From: Setophaga petechia
Taxonomy: Eukaryota; Chordata; Aves; Passeriformes; Parulidae
NCBI GenBank assembly: GCA_024362935.1
Contig: JANCRA010000001.1
Span: 60,664,930-60,728,929, forward strand
Reading direction: 5' to 3'
Length of the DNA: 64,000 nt
Shown: piece after piece, positions 35,353 through 47,300 of the stretch
How the letters are laid out: every line of letters begins with the position of its first letter
Numbering within the stretch: position 1 is the stretch's first letter
Position numbers and translations under genes: made by a program
The notes under the pieces: generated by a model
The model's database searches: none
The model's input: the letters and a program-made list of their open reading frames with translations, nothing else
Told to the model about the DNA's origin: nothing

Positions 35353-38300
35353 GTAAGGTTTGCTGAGTTTTACAGTAATTCCTGTGCTTTCTACTTGACC
35401 TCATGTCAATGATTTTTCAGGTGGGGTCTGTTCTTGCTGCTTGGTGAAATATTCTGTGGAAGTCACTTCATGTGGTGGTGAGGGGAACTGTTAGTTGCAA
35501 ATTCAACAAAATGAACCATTTTTTGATGCATTTTTTGAGTGAGGTGTTTAATGCTGCACTAGAGGTAAGAAACAGTGCACTCTGCCTTGGAAATCACATC
35601 AGTAGCTTTTAACCAGACATGGTTTAAAATGAACATGAGGGAGAATGCTTGAGTACTGTTTATGCTTAAAGAAGCCTGCTGATAGTTTATGGTAGGTAAC
35701 TTCATGGTATGGGTGTTTCTACGGTATTTGTTTTTGTACCTCCCTTAGGTTTGAAAATGACTCTAAGACTAGGAACACATGAGCCTGGAAAGACTGTACC
35801 GAGTGAGAAATGGAGCTAAGAGTTGGCCAAAATAGCACTAAGGCTGCACTCAGATATGAATTTTTACTGTGCACGTGCACAACATCAGGCTCGGAACTTC
35901 AGACTGAAACAGTGATAGTGACTGGACTGGCTCCAGAAATCCTGGCTGCACAGATTAATTATTAAGTTTGATTAGTTCAATGATCTGTGATATGTTATAC
36001 CTAAGAATGCCTCTGTTGAGCAATACAGTGGTGAGTGACAGGCAGAACAATCTCACAGAAAACAATGTCATTTGCACTTTGGTTTATGTGTACAGAAACA
36101 AACAGATCTTGAATTGGAGGGGATTTTTAATGGATGCTTTTGGCTGGATGATACAAAGGGCTAGGTAGACCTGCAGTGCTCAACAATTTGCTTCTTAAAA
36201 TGACTGTTTCAGCCTTTGGTTATTTCATGAAAGGTGCTATTGTTTGTTCTCCGGGGTGTCATCAGAGATGACCATAGCCGTGCTGCTTCTAAGTGGCAGT
36301 TTCCACATGTGCTTCAGTGTGTTTGTGTTAAGGAAGGGTCGGGTATCCTGAGAAAGCAGACTGAAGGTACCCTTGTGCTGTCTAAAAGTTCATCCCTATT
36401 TTCCCTCCAGGAAAACTTTGCTGGCTGGATTGAGTTTTCCCTTTGTTTTCCAGACTGATATTTCCTTTTCCTGTGAGAGAAAAAGGGTGTTTGCATAATC
36501 GATTTGGGCAATGAGGTTAACGCTGTCTGTTTTGTGTCTTTTGATGTTCAGTGTAACAGGACAGTGACCTTGACACAGACCTGTAGTGTCTGTTTCAAGT
36601 AAATGGTGGGAAATATTTGTTACAGAGGGGGAAAGAAATTGCCTCTAATTATTGGTGAGCTGAGACATTATTTACTTTTTCAATTTTATCAGGCAATTCT
36701 TTCTTAGTGTTTGAAGCATGAGTTTTCATTGAAAGCGAGAGAGGGACCAAGTGAGCACATGGCTTTTTTATCTTGTCATTTGTCCATGCCTAAGCTCTTC
36801 CACATCCCGCTGTGCTGTGTATTGTAGGTAAATTACTGGGCAATCAGTTTGTGTTTGCTGAGCAATTGGATGCAATTCCTGAGTGTCCCTCTGTCCTGGC
36901 AGATGAAAGCTGCGAGTGCGGGTAGCGCGTGCTGCGGCTGCTCTCTGCTCTTGCTGCATCTCCGAGGCAGCAGCCTTGGCTAATTTATTTTCTGCAGCTT
37001 CTAGTTTGGTGCATTAAGGTGAGCCAGAAGCACAGTTCATGTTTCTGTGCTGGGCTGGAATTGGTGATGCTTCAGCAGCTCTCTCAAGTCATTTTCTCGT
37101 CCATGGACGATGATTAGAAAAGGGGAGCATGTAGCAGGACACAGCAGCTAAAATATGCCCACTAAAGCTGTTATTAAAAGTCTTTCAGGTGTCTTGAATT
37201 CAGCAAAACTGCATGTAAGTAGCCTAACTTTGTCTACTAGAGAAAATCAGGGGTCTTCTTTCAAGTCCAAAATACCTGCTCAGGCTACCTGGGCACCTCA
37301 GTAGTGGCACCCTGTGTTATCAACAGTTTTTTCCTTTTTTTTCCTCCCTCACCAAAAATAACCAAGTAGTTTGTTTAATCATAATGGAATAACTAATAAC
37401 TACACGTAAGTTAAAAGTTCTAGCTTTCTGCTTATAAGCAGCGTCTTAAAAATAAGAGGCAGGTACTAACAAGCAGTCAATGAGGAGATAAAGGTCAAGA
37501 TCTTTTAAGGTGTTACATGGCAGCCATTCTTTCATTCCAGGGGATGGGGTAGCTCTCTTTTGTGGCTGCTCAGATTCTGCACGTGTTCCCTCAACTTCTT
37601 GAAAGAAAAGTTGGAAAAACACAGATTTAAAGGTAGCATGTAGCAGTGGCTGCTGAATATTCATGTTGTGTAACAGTGTGAGGGGAAACAAACCTGATCC
37701 AACTTTGCTGGTCATCTGTGTTAATACTGTATTTTTTACATATATTTGTGTGTATGTGTAAAAATACATAACCTGACCCAGCTTTGCCGTCCCCATCTGC
37801 ATTAATATTTCGATCCTGGGGCACATCGTCCCTGCTGCTCCCGCAGTTAGCGTGTGTCAAGCACGATTTCTAGCTGCTGCTGAGCTCTGTAGCAATTACG
37901 CTGCAGCCTCCGGCTGTGGCACACAAACTGCGAGCGTGCCTTTGGGGCTGCAGCTTGCCCGGATGCCTCGGGAAGGCTCCGGTCCTGCTCGCCTCTCTCC
38001 CTCCGGGCAGTGAGTGCCCCGGCGTCGGGCTGCGCTTGGCGCAGTGTCCCTCGGCAAGGCGCAGTGCTCGGCGTGCCAAGGAGGGGGAGCCAGCGGCGAG
38101 AGCAGCGGCTCCTTTGGAGGTCACCGCTCTGCCCGGCTCCCTGCGGCGCCTTGGGCTCCCTCCTTGGCAGGGCAGGGCAGCCCCACCCGGACAGGCTGTG
38201 GCTGAAGTGCCCGAGCGTGGCACATCGCCCCTTGGGATCCGTGCTGCGGGGGGATGAAGTGAGCACAGCCTGTCACTCTGCTCTGCCGTGCTGGGAGCAC

Positions 38301-41300
38301 GATGGTGGCTTTGCCGAGCTCTGCATGGGCGATTGTGGTTGTGTTCTGTGAGAGCCAGTGTGACATTTTCACTGGTTAAACTGGGTTTGGATGGTGCTTT
38401 TTGCATGAAGTGTGCTGTGCTGCTCAGTAGAAGACCAGGAGATGGTTAAGGGGACTTGGCCAACGTGCCTGTGAAATTTTATTTTGCTTATGGGTGGTGG
38501 GTGCAGAGTCCAGGATTTGTGTACATATCTCATCAAACCATATGCTGAATTATTTAAAAGAGAGTGTCAACAGAGCTAGCCTCAGAGGATGAAAAGCTAG
38601 AAACAGACTGGCTATCAAGTCCTTAAGGTCCTCAGTGCCTTAAACTATGGAGGGTATGGTGTTCCCTGGCAGCATTTTGCAGATAACTGTCATTGGCCAT
38701 TAGGAAAATCACAGGCTCCTCTGCCTCTTCCTCACTGCACTTCTCCAGAGGGACCTGAATGAAGCTGGCTTTTTAAAGGGACACTCTTTTGGGAAACCTC
38801 TTCTCTGGCATTTCTACCTTGTGACCAGGTTGGTGCATACCAGGCATTAATCAGCCTGATAAGTCCCAGAATCAGGGCAGGAAGCTGAGGGGTGCTCCAA
38901 GCAGCTGCCTTGGGAAGTACTCAGTCCATGAGGAAACTGAATTTATGCTGCCTAGGAGAGTGCTCTCATTTTGGAGTAATAACTTGTCCTTACAGCTGCA
39001 GCTGTCAACAGATAATTACAGGAACTTCCTCACTACTCCATGGACATCTCTTATCTGAGCTCGTTATTATACAGATCAAAGTCTACGCAGCAAATTGGTG
39101 CCTTTGAAATATCTTCACTAAAAAGTATATTGGTTTTTTTGGTTTGTTTTCTTGGTTTTTTCCCCTCTCTGAGCCTTGCTGACAGTTGTATGTTTACTCG
39201 GTGTGTTAGCTGATACTGATATGTATCTTGAACAAGGGGTGGGAGAATCAAGAGATGTTTTATTCCTTAAACCTGGCTTTTCTCCTTCATTCAGATTCAA
39301 GGACACATCTGTAAGCCCTTGCAGACTGTAGCAGTGGATTGTTGTGCATGGCATAGCACCATCACTTTAATATTATTTTTAAAGTCCAGGGAATGGTTCT
39401 TACAGACCTGTTTGGACAGTAAAATCCTGGTGATGTGAAGCAATTCCAGAGCTGTTTGGAAATGCATGTGGTTGTCAGCTGGGGAGGCAAAAAGTCTTTT
39501 AAGGATAGTGGAGATGATGCAGCACTGTGTGAATTCTGTACTGAACTGTATGATCATGTCTTTTGGCTCTGAAATTTGTTTTAGATAAAGCTTCTTTCCC
39601 CCAGAATTTGATATTTTGATCCATAAGAAAGAGTTGTACCCGCTGTCCTAAAACTGTAGTGTCCAGTCTCAGCTGCTCCAGCAGGACTGGGGTGGTGAAG
39701 CATGTCTGGTCTGCTGTACTGCTGCATTTTAAATTTGGGAAGAAATGTGACTCAGCATCTGTTTAGTGCAAGACACAGGGAAAAGGACACAAGGCTGATT
39801 TTGGAGCTTGGTTGTGGTTCCAGTTAAATTTGTGAGGCAGGCAGGTTCTCCAGGTTCTCCAGCCTGTGCCAGTTGTAAAGCTGGCATCCCATGAGCTGGC
39901 CAAACCTGCAGTGAGCCTGTGCTGCCCATCAAAAAGTGAGTTTACTTGGTTCATGGATTACAGTCCAGGCTAGTTATTTGTTGAGTTCAAGCAGTTGTTT
40001 GTATTGGGAATGGAAAATAGAAGTTGCAGACCTTAAATGTTGGATAGGTCAGATGATGAAAACTGAAAGCTAAACCAAGAGAAGTGACTTTGTTTTTTTC
40101 ATTCATACAAAAAAAATGCCCCTAGCAACCCAACACTTTATTAAGCTACTACTGTAAATAGGCTTTGTGGTTTTAAATATTCTAGTTTATCATGTTCATA
40201 TTGGAACACACAAACTTAACAAGATTTTTTCATTTTGGGAACGTGCAGTGATTTAACTGAGTGTCTCTTGGAAATTTTGAGGAATGACCTCCGTTGAGGA
40301 CAAATAACAAGCCAGTGTTTTTCCCTTATTTCTCCCATTTATAACATAAAAGAGAAGATAGGAATTTATTTTAAAGGGTGTTCTTTTTTCCTGGGGTATT
40401 TGTAATGTCCTTGAGTTTGGGTACCATATTCCTATAATTTGGGAAATTGGGTTGTGCTCAAAACTTGACATTTACAAGTAGCAAACCTAATTATTAATAT
40501 TACTGACTTGATAAAAAAATCATTAATCAAGACAGATTTTCAGATGTCCCAGTTGCTTAAAGGTGAAGTGGATAATTTGTTTATGGCTAATACCTTGCTT
40601 TGGGGGATGAGGTGTCTCCAGCTTTGTGAGGAAGCATCTTCCTGAGCCTTCCCAAGGGGAATTCTGCAGGCAGCGTGTTCTGCTGCTTACCCTGACCAGG
40701 GGGAGTCTGGTTGGAAGGTGTGGGTTTTACACAGGCTCAGAGGCCAGCTGACCTTAGCATTTTCAAAGAAATTGTGGTGACTGATGGCTTTTTTATATAA
40801 ATATAATATAAATATATATGGGTATTGTGTAGGTATATATATGTATGCATATTTTTATATACGCACTTTATATGTGTTTATAAAGCTGTTAAAAAAAGAG
40901 AAGGGAGGAGGTAAACCCCAGGAGAGGTAAACCCCAGGAAGAATGAAAAGCTGTTTTATCTGAAGAGGAAAATGAAGAAGAAATTGCAGTTATTAGATTA
41001 AAGGATTTAAAGCTCCAGTTTAGAGTTCTTATGTCCTACCATCCACAGAGCACAGGTGTCATACTAGAGCAATGACAGAGAAAATTTCTCCGATAAATGA
41101 GATTATCATGTGGATTTATGGGCGGGGTGTATGTCAGTAACTGTAGTACAGAGGTCTGTATTTATAATTTACCTTCTTGTCAATTTTCTTCTTAACTGTA
41201 TTTTCACCAATTTCATTTGACTTTGTTCTATAGGCAGAATAAGTAAAACCAGTCTCCATACTTGGTACTGTTTTTTCTTAACGCCTGTGGAGTTTTTTCC

Positions 41301-44300
41301 TCCGTATGGAGCAGCTCAGAGGGTTGGTAAGGCCTTGGTTTGCATTTCCATTTGATTATCAAGTTTTCCATTCCTGCTTAGGAAGGTGGTTTTGGGGGTG
41401 TTTTTAACAGAATGCTGCTTGTGGGGTAATGCCAGCAAGGTTTTCAGTTGGAACCCTGGGTGTGAGGATCCCTCTGCAGTGATTTTAATAACCTCGCCTG
41501 AAGGGCAAGCTCCTTGTTTTCCACTCCTCCCATTCATTTGAAAGGCAAGGTTGCTTTCCCAGGGTGCGTGCCAGAGCTCTGGTGAGTAATGGATTTTTGC
41601 ACCAGGGAAGTCCTTGCGCGGCACTTTCCTGCTTGACCTCTAGCTCTGGGTAGAGCCTGTTCCCAGAGCTTCACTGGATATGCCTGTAACTCCAGAGGGG
41701 GCTCAGGTGAAGCAGCAAAGGCTTGGGGGACTGCATTTCCTCACTCTGGTTTGGAGTGTGAATTACATTCCTCTTTGAAGTTAAATGGACTTAAACTTGC
41801 TGTCCCTCTTTCTTGGATGCTAAATGGGAAAAGGCAGTTAAGGTCTGGGATCAGAAAATACAACATTCTAGGCACTGGAAAGCTTTGTAGGATTTTAAAG
41901 GCTTTTTAAAATTTAATTTTATACCTCATATTTTTTGGAGAAGTCAGATACACAGTGTATATATAAAACCAGCAAATAATTAGTTAAAAATATGGCAGGA
42001 AAATGTCTCTATTTCAGCAGGGCTCAATCTGTGTCTAATATTGAAAATGCTAACAGCAATATCAGGTTAGTGTGTGGTGACTGTACTTAGCAATATTTGG
42101 GTTTCTGATAGGAAACAGTTCAGATTTTAAGAGTTTGTCTCCCAACAGGTAGCAAAACACACCAGGTTTAGTCTTTCTTCTTAACTGACAAGAAAGCAGA
42201 GATTTAGTCTAATGCCACAGTCTGGGTACGCTTCTTCAGTGGGCACAAGGTCTTGTTTTTGGAGTTAGCTCACTCTGTGCCAGTATGAATTACAAAATAT
42301 GCAAAAAGTGCATGCAGTTAATATTCACACATTTTTTTCATATGGTAGAGTTCATTAATAAAGCCCAGGGAAGAGAAGAATTAACTTGTCATTAATGCAG
42401 AGAGGACATGGAGGGTCCCGTCCTTGTTGGGAGCTGCATGTCTGCCCTTAATTGAACTCAGAACTTAATTAAGATGGGTGAGAATGGCTTTTGCCTGGTG
42501 GCCCCTAGTGTTTGCAAGGCAGGAGTTCAGGCAGTGGAAAATCACCTTGGGAGTGTGAGCGAGGCGCCGGGCGGTGCGGAGCCAGCAGAGCAGCTGGATG
42601 TGCGGAGTCAGGGAGGCTGACTCCATCCTCTGCCTCGTGCCCTCCGTGTGCACTGGCCTCTTCTGTGTCCTTTGCTGCTCCAAGCAAATAAAACCTCCTA
42701 TTTTTGGTTCTAGACTGACTTAAAATTCATGGCAAGTAAATACAAAACAGCTTACTTTGCCTGGAGTGATAGTTTCTCTGAGTTTCCCGTGGAATTATGG
42801 GGTTTTATAACTTTGAGGTTATATGATACGATTCTGTTTGGTTTGTGATAGTAAAGGTTGTGTAAGTGCACCTGTATGACCTTAGACCACCTGTTCTGAT
42901 ATGTTATGTTAGTAAAATCTGAAATAAAAATGTATTAATACAGAATTGAACTATGTCCCATGAGAGAAATTCTATTCAGAGGACAGCAGAAAAGTTTAGG
43001 CGCTCAAAAAAAAAATGATCTTTCTACCTTTCTGTTAATTTATCAGTGAGTATCTCCTTTCTGAAGATGGCTTAATGTGGCTTCTCAATTTAAAATAGAT
43101 CTGGCTTTGTCTGCTCTAAGCAGCATTTTGTAGAGGTTGCATAGGATGCCTGTGCTCTGCCTTGGGGAAAGGGTGGTTTGCAACTGTATCCGAAGAACAG
43201 GCGTTTGTGCTATTGCACATTTGAATGGAGCAGCTGAACAGGGGAAGCTTCGGATATTACACCCGGTTATGTTTGTATTTGTGCACTTTGTTTATCTGAA
43301 ACAAAGCTCAGTATTAGGCACCACTGGTTACTGCCAGCTGGGCCCTCGCTCCCTGCTCACAGCTGTGTGTTCAGCACCGGGGCCTGCAGAGAATGGCTAA
43401 TTAGACAAGCAGGCAGAACAAAGCCCACACAGTGGGGCTGGCACAATAGCATTCCTGTCTCACACTGGTCAAAAGATGGATTTTATGTCTTTATTCCTCC
43501 CCCCTCGCTCCTATAGTACAGCATGGATCAATAAGTGCTTCTTGTCCCTGTGCAAGCACAGAGTCCTGTACTATTTCTCCCAAAGGACATGGATTTGCAC
43601 AGAACTTGCATGGAAACAAGCAGAGACCTGGCAGGGTTGGGCACAGTGTTTTGAGTAGAGACCCTTTAAGTTTTTTACGCTTTAGTATGCAGTTTTTATT
43701 AACTTTTAGAATAACTTTGGAGAAATTTGTAATTAATATAGGTATTGGGTGATATTTGCCTTATTAAATATTTTTTAAACTGGGTAAGTGAAAACTTGAA
43801 TTGGTTATAATATGTGTATTGGGTGGTCCTTTATTATGAATGTGTATAAAGCTGTAACTGCATGGAAAGCAAAATCGAGCTGGGAAATTTAGTTTAGAGT
43901 TCAATTCAGAATGTGAACATGCTGCATTAGGCTTGCCAGGCCTACACTGTCAATGGACATGATGTACACAAGCTCTTGGAGTGTCTCTTCTGATTGTTCA
44001 TGATACATTTCTATTGGCAGTTTTGTGTCAAGTTCATCCAGGTTAGGGGGTTATAATTCTTCAGGTTTGATTGCTGGTTTGGAAGGGAAGAACCTGATCC
44101 CTGTTTCTGAGCACTGCTGGGTTTGTCAGGTTGGCAGTGTAGCCTCAGCGAGGCAATGTTGTCTCTTGGCTGTGCTAGGACTTAGAAGGAAAAACCCTTG
44201 CCTTAGTTTTAAGAAAACCTGAAAATTACTTATATTTCTGTGTGAGGGAGAGGGTTAGGTGTTCTCTTCCAGTCACTGAAAGAAAGAGCCATTTAAAGAA

Positions 44301-47300
44301 GTGCATGTCCTGATGATGTATATCTTAAGTTTGCATTAACTTCTCACTTCTGTGCTCAGTTGAAGTTTGAATCAGAGTTTGAGGAAGGCTCAAAGCAGCT
44401 CATCATGTAACAAATTCCCTCCCCCGACTTTTTTCTCCAAAATGGTAATTTCCTTTCCTTGTGTTAAAAGAAAACCATCCTGAGTTTATAGGAAACCTGG
44501 AAATCCTTTAAAGTGGGCAGAAGAAGGAGGGTGTGCTGCAAGGCAGGAGCTGTGAAGTGCTGCCCGACCAGGGAATGCTGATTTTAATGAGGGTGGCTCT
44601 AATGACTCATCCTGACTCAGTGCCTTTTCATACAGAGAGTAATTAGATCGCCGGGCAGAATGTGCTGGAGGTCAAAAGTGTAAGTGGATTTAAGGGGAAG
44701 AAAGGGGTGAGTTCATGGGGATGAACTTGGGTGTCTCTGAGGGCTTTTTTGTGGGTTCATCGAGGCTGCTGTGGGGGATGTGTCAGGGCTAACATGGCCC
44801 TGGAGAGTGGAAAGGTAGGAAGGTGACTGAGGGCTGCTGAAATTGTAGGCAGAAAAAACTGTTCTGTGGCATCAGTGTGTGCTTTTCCCGGTGCTCAGGT
44901 TCGGTGAGCCTTGCTCCCAGCTTCTCTTTGGTGATCATTAGGAGTGTAGTGCAAGAATGAAGTGACATTCACAGCCATAGTCACCGTGCTGCTGAAGTAT
45001 TCAGTCCCTTTCAGAGCTGTGCCAAGAGCACAGCCTGCTCTTTATCTGCTGTGGGTATCACAGCTACACCTTGTATACTGCACAAAGAACAGGCAAAATA
45101 CAAGAAAATACTGAGGCTTTGTGCCATGGCCTGGCTGATTGTACCAGGACACTCAGATGTGGCTTAAAACCAAAGGCCTGGCAATGCCACTCACTTGGAT
45201 TCGGTTTCACTTGCTCCTCTGTGTAGAAATTCCATGCTACAAAGCTGTCACAGAGATAATTACAGTAAGTTTCAGGACCTGGGAATAATGGACTCATCCA
45301 GATCACAAACTCGAGGAGCTCTACGAGGATGCAGTGTAAGTTCCCCCTTTTCTTCTATAGCCTAATTTTTACCCAGCTCTCTACATTTGTAGTGATCCCC
45401 TTGAATCAGGACTGTGTTATGCCAGGAATGACACAGATGTTTGCAGGAAAAACCTTCATCCTGACAAGTCTGTAGCTGATGTTCTGCAGCAGTGATGTCC
45501 AGCACCCCTCTGGGGAAGCAGGTTGGGAAGGGGCTGCAGGTCAGAGGGCAGGGTAAGCAATTCATTCCTCCTGCTAACAGCACCATGTAAAACACAGATA
45601 AAATCTGGGGTAGGAAAGAACTTTCCAGTTGATGTCAAAACACACCAAGCTGAGATCAAACTCTCTGGGTCTTCCTGAGGTTGGCACTGGGCAGTTTTGA
45701 CCCTGAGGAATAAATTGCATTCTTTCTAATTTAGCATTCTAAAGGATACTCCATTAGGTTCCTCTGCTTCAGCTTTGACCAGGCATCATCCAGCTCTGAT
45801 CTGGATATTAAGGTTCTATTGATAAAAACTATTTTATTTTCAGCATTCCAGCTTTTTTTTTTTTTTTCAATGTAATCACATTTTAGATGACAAACAAATC
45901 CCATGCTTTCGGCCTGATGGTGGGATCTTGTCTTGCCAAGACCAATCTTGTCAAGATTTTAAATTCACCTTTGTCCATGTGATGTTCCACTGAAGCAGTG
46001 GGATTACCTTCAAAGGGAAGGATTACAGAAGCTTGGCTATGAAACCACCATAACAATACAGGGCAGGTTGCTTTCCTGTTGCACAGCAAAATGCAAAAGT
46101 CTGTAGGTGACAAAATTCCTTTTTAAAAAATTATTATTCTTCTACATAAAATTACAAGTAATAGCAACTATTTGTATTATATATGGGGATTTTTTGAAAG
46201 CTATTTTAGAAATTCCATTGCAGGGAAATATTTATACTTCCTCTATGCTTCTATAATGAAGTGTAATTGTTACTGTGTGAATACATGGGGTCTGTGAATT
46301 CTCCCAGAATTTCTCCTAAAGCACAGAGGAGCAGTGACATTGGGAGCCAGTTCTCAGCTAGCACAGACCCCTCTCCAGCAGCAGAAATCAAGTGTCTGGC
46401 CAAGGAGAGGTAGTCACAGGCAGGACCTCCTGATGCCAGGATGGTCCAGGATTGCTTTCCAGGGATCAAATTTGGGCTTATTAGCCTGCTCCATGGGTTT
46501 TTCTCTATAAAAGCACAAGTGACACTTGCTATTTTTCCTGTTTCCTCACCCATTTCACACCAGCTTCCAGGCAGCTGGCATTTCTGGGTTCATCCTATCA
46601 GGCTCTGTGTAAGCAGTGTATGTCCAGTTAATTTAGACTTTCCCTCTGCTCTGAGGGACCTGGCACTGCCGAAGGTCAAACCAATAAAGGCTAAAGTGGA
46701 GAAAGCAGGAAGCATTTGGAGCTTTTTGACATCAGGTCCTTTGTCCCATTCACCTTTGGCTTTGGCTGGATGAGTTCCCTGTGAAGACCAGGACCTGTGA
46801 ATATTGAGCTTTTCAGGATGGTTTGTCCTAGAGCCCACAAAAAGTTCTTTTCTCTTTAGCTTAAAACAGCTGATGGGAAAGACTTGAAGATGTAACTAGC
46901 TGAAGCACTACAGTGACTAATATAATGACATTTGCAGTGTGCCTTAGGTCCTGAAGTAAGATTCAAGGACGAGCTTTAAATAAATCACAAAACCACTTGG
47001 AAACTTTGGTGTCAGAAGTTCAGGCCCTAATAAATGATTCAGCTTCGAGGCAGGTCAGAGCCACTTCCCCTCCTTTGCCTTCCCCCTCTCCCTCCACATG
47101 AATTAAAAAAAAAGGAAAAGAGTGCATTGGAGAAGGACAAGCAGTGGATTTAAAGGAAATGGAAATGATTTTGCTTTACAGCAGAGAGCAGTACACAGCC
47201 CCTGGTGCACTGTGCTGGATTTTGTGCTGGGATACGACAGCACGGCGTTACTCCATTACTGTCTGCCCTCCTATTTATTACCAGGACAAGAGGCACATTG

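Noticed and set aside
35353..35412. Read-through extension of the first coding exon
   Set aside because: It begins with a consensus donor GTAAGG exactly where mammalian UGT8 continues with the next exon; the extra residues are unlike any UGT.
37870..38406. 178-codon minus-strand frame over the intron 2 CpG block
   Set aside because: Composition-driven translation rich in Arg, Pro and Ser; overlapping frames in several phases and no domain.
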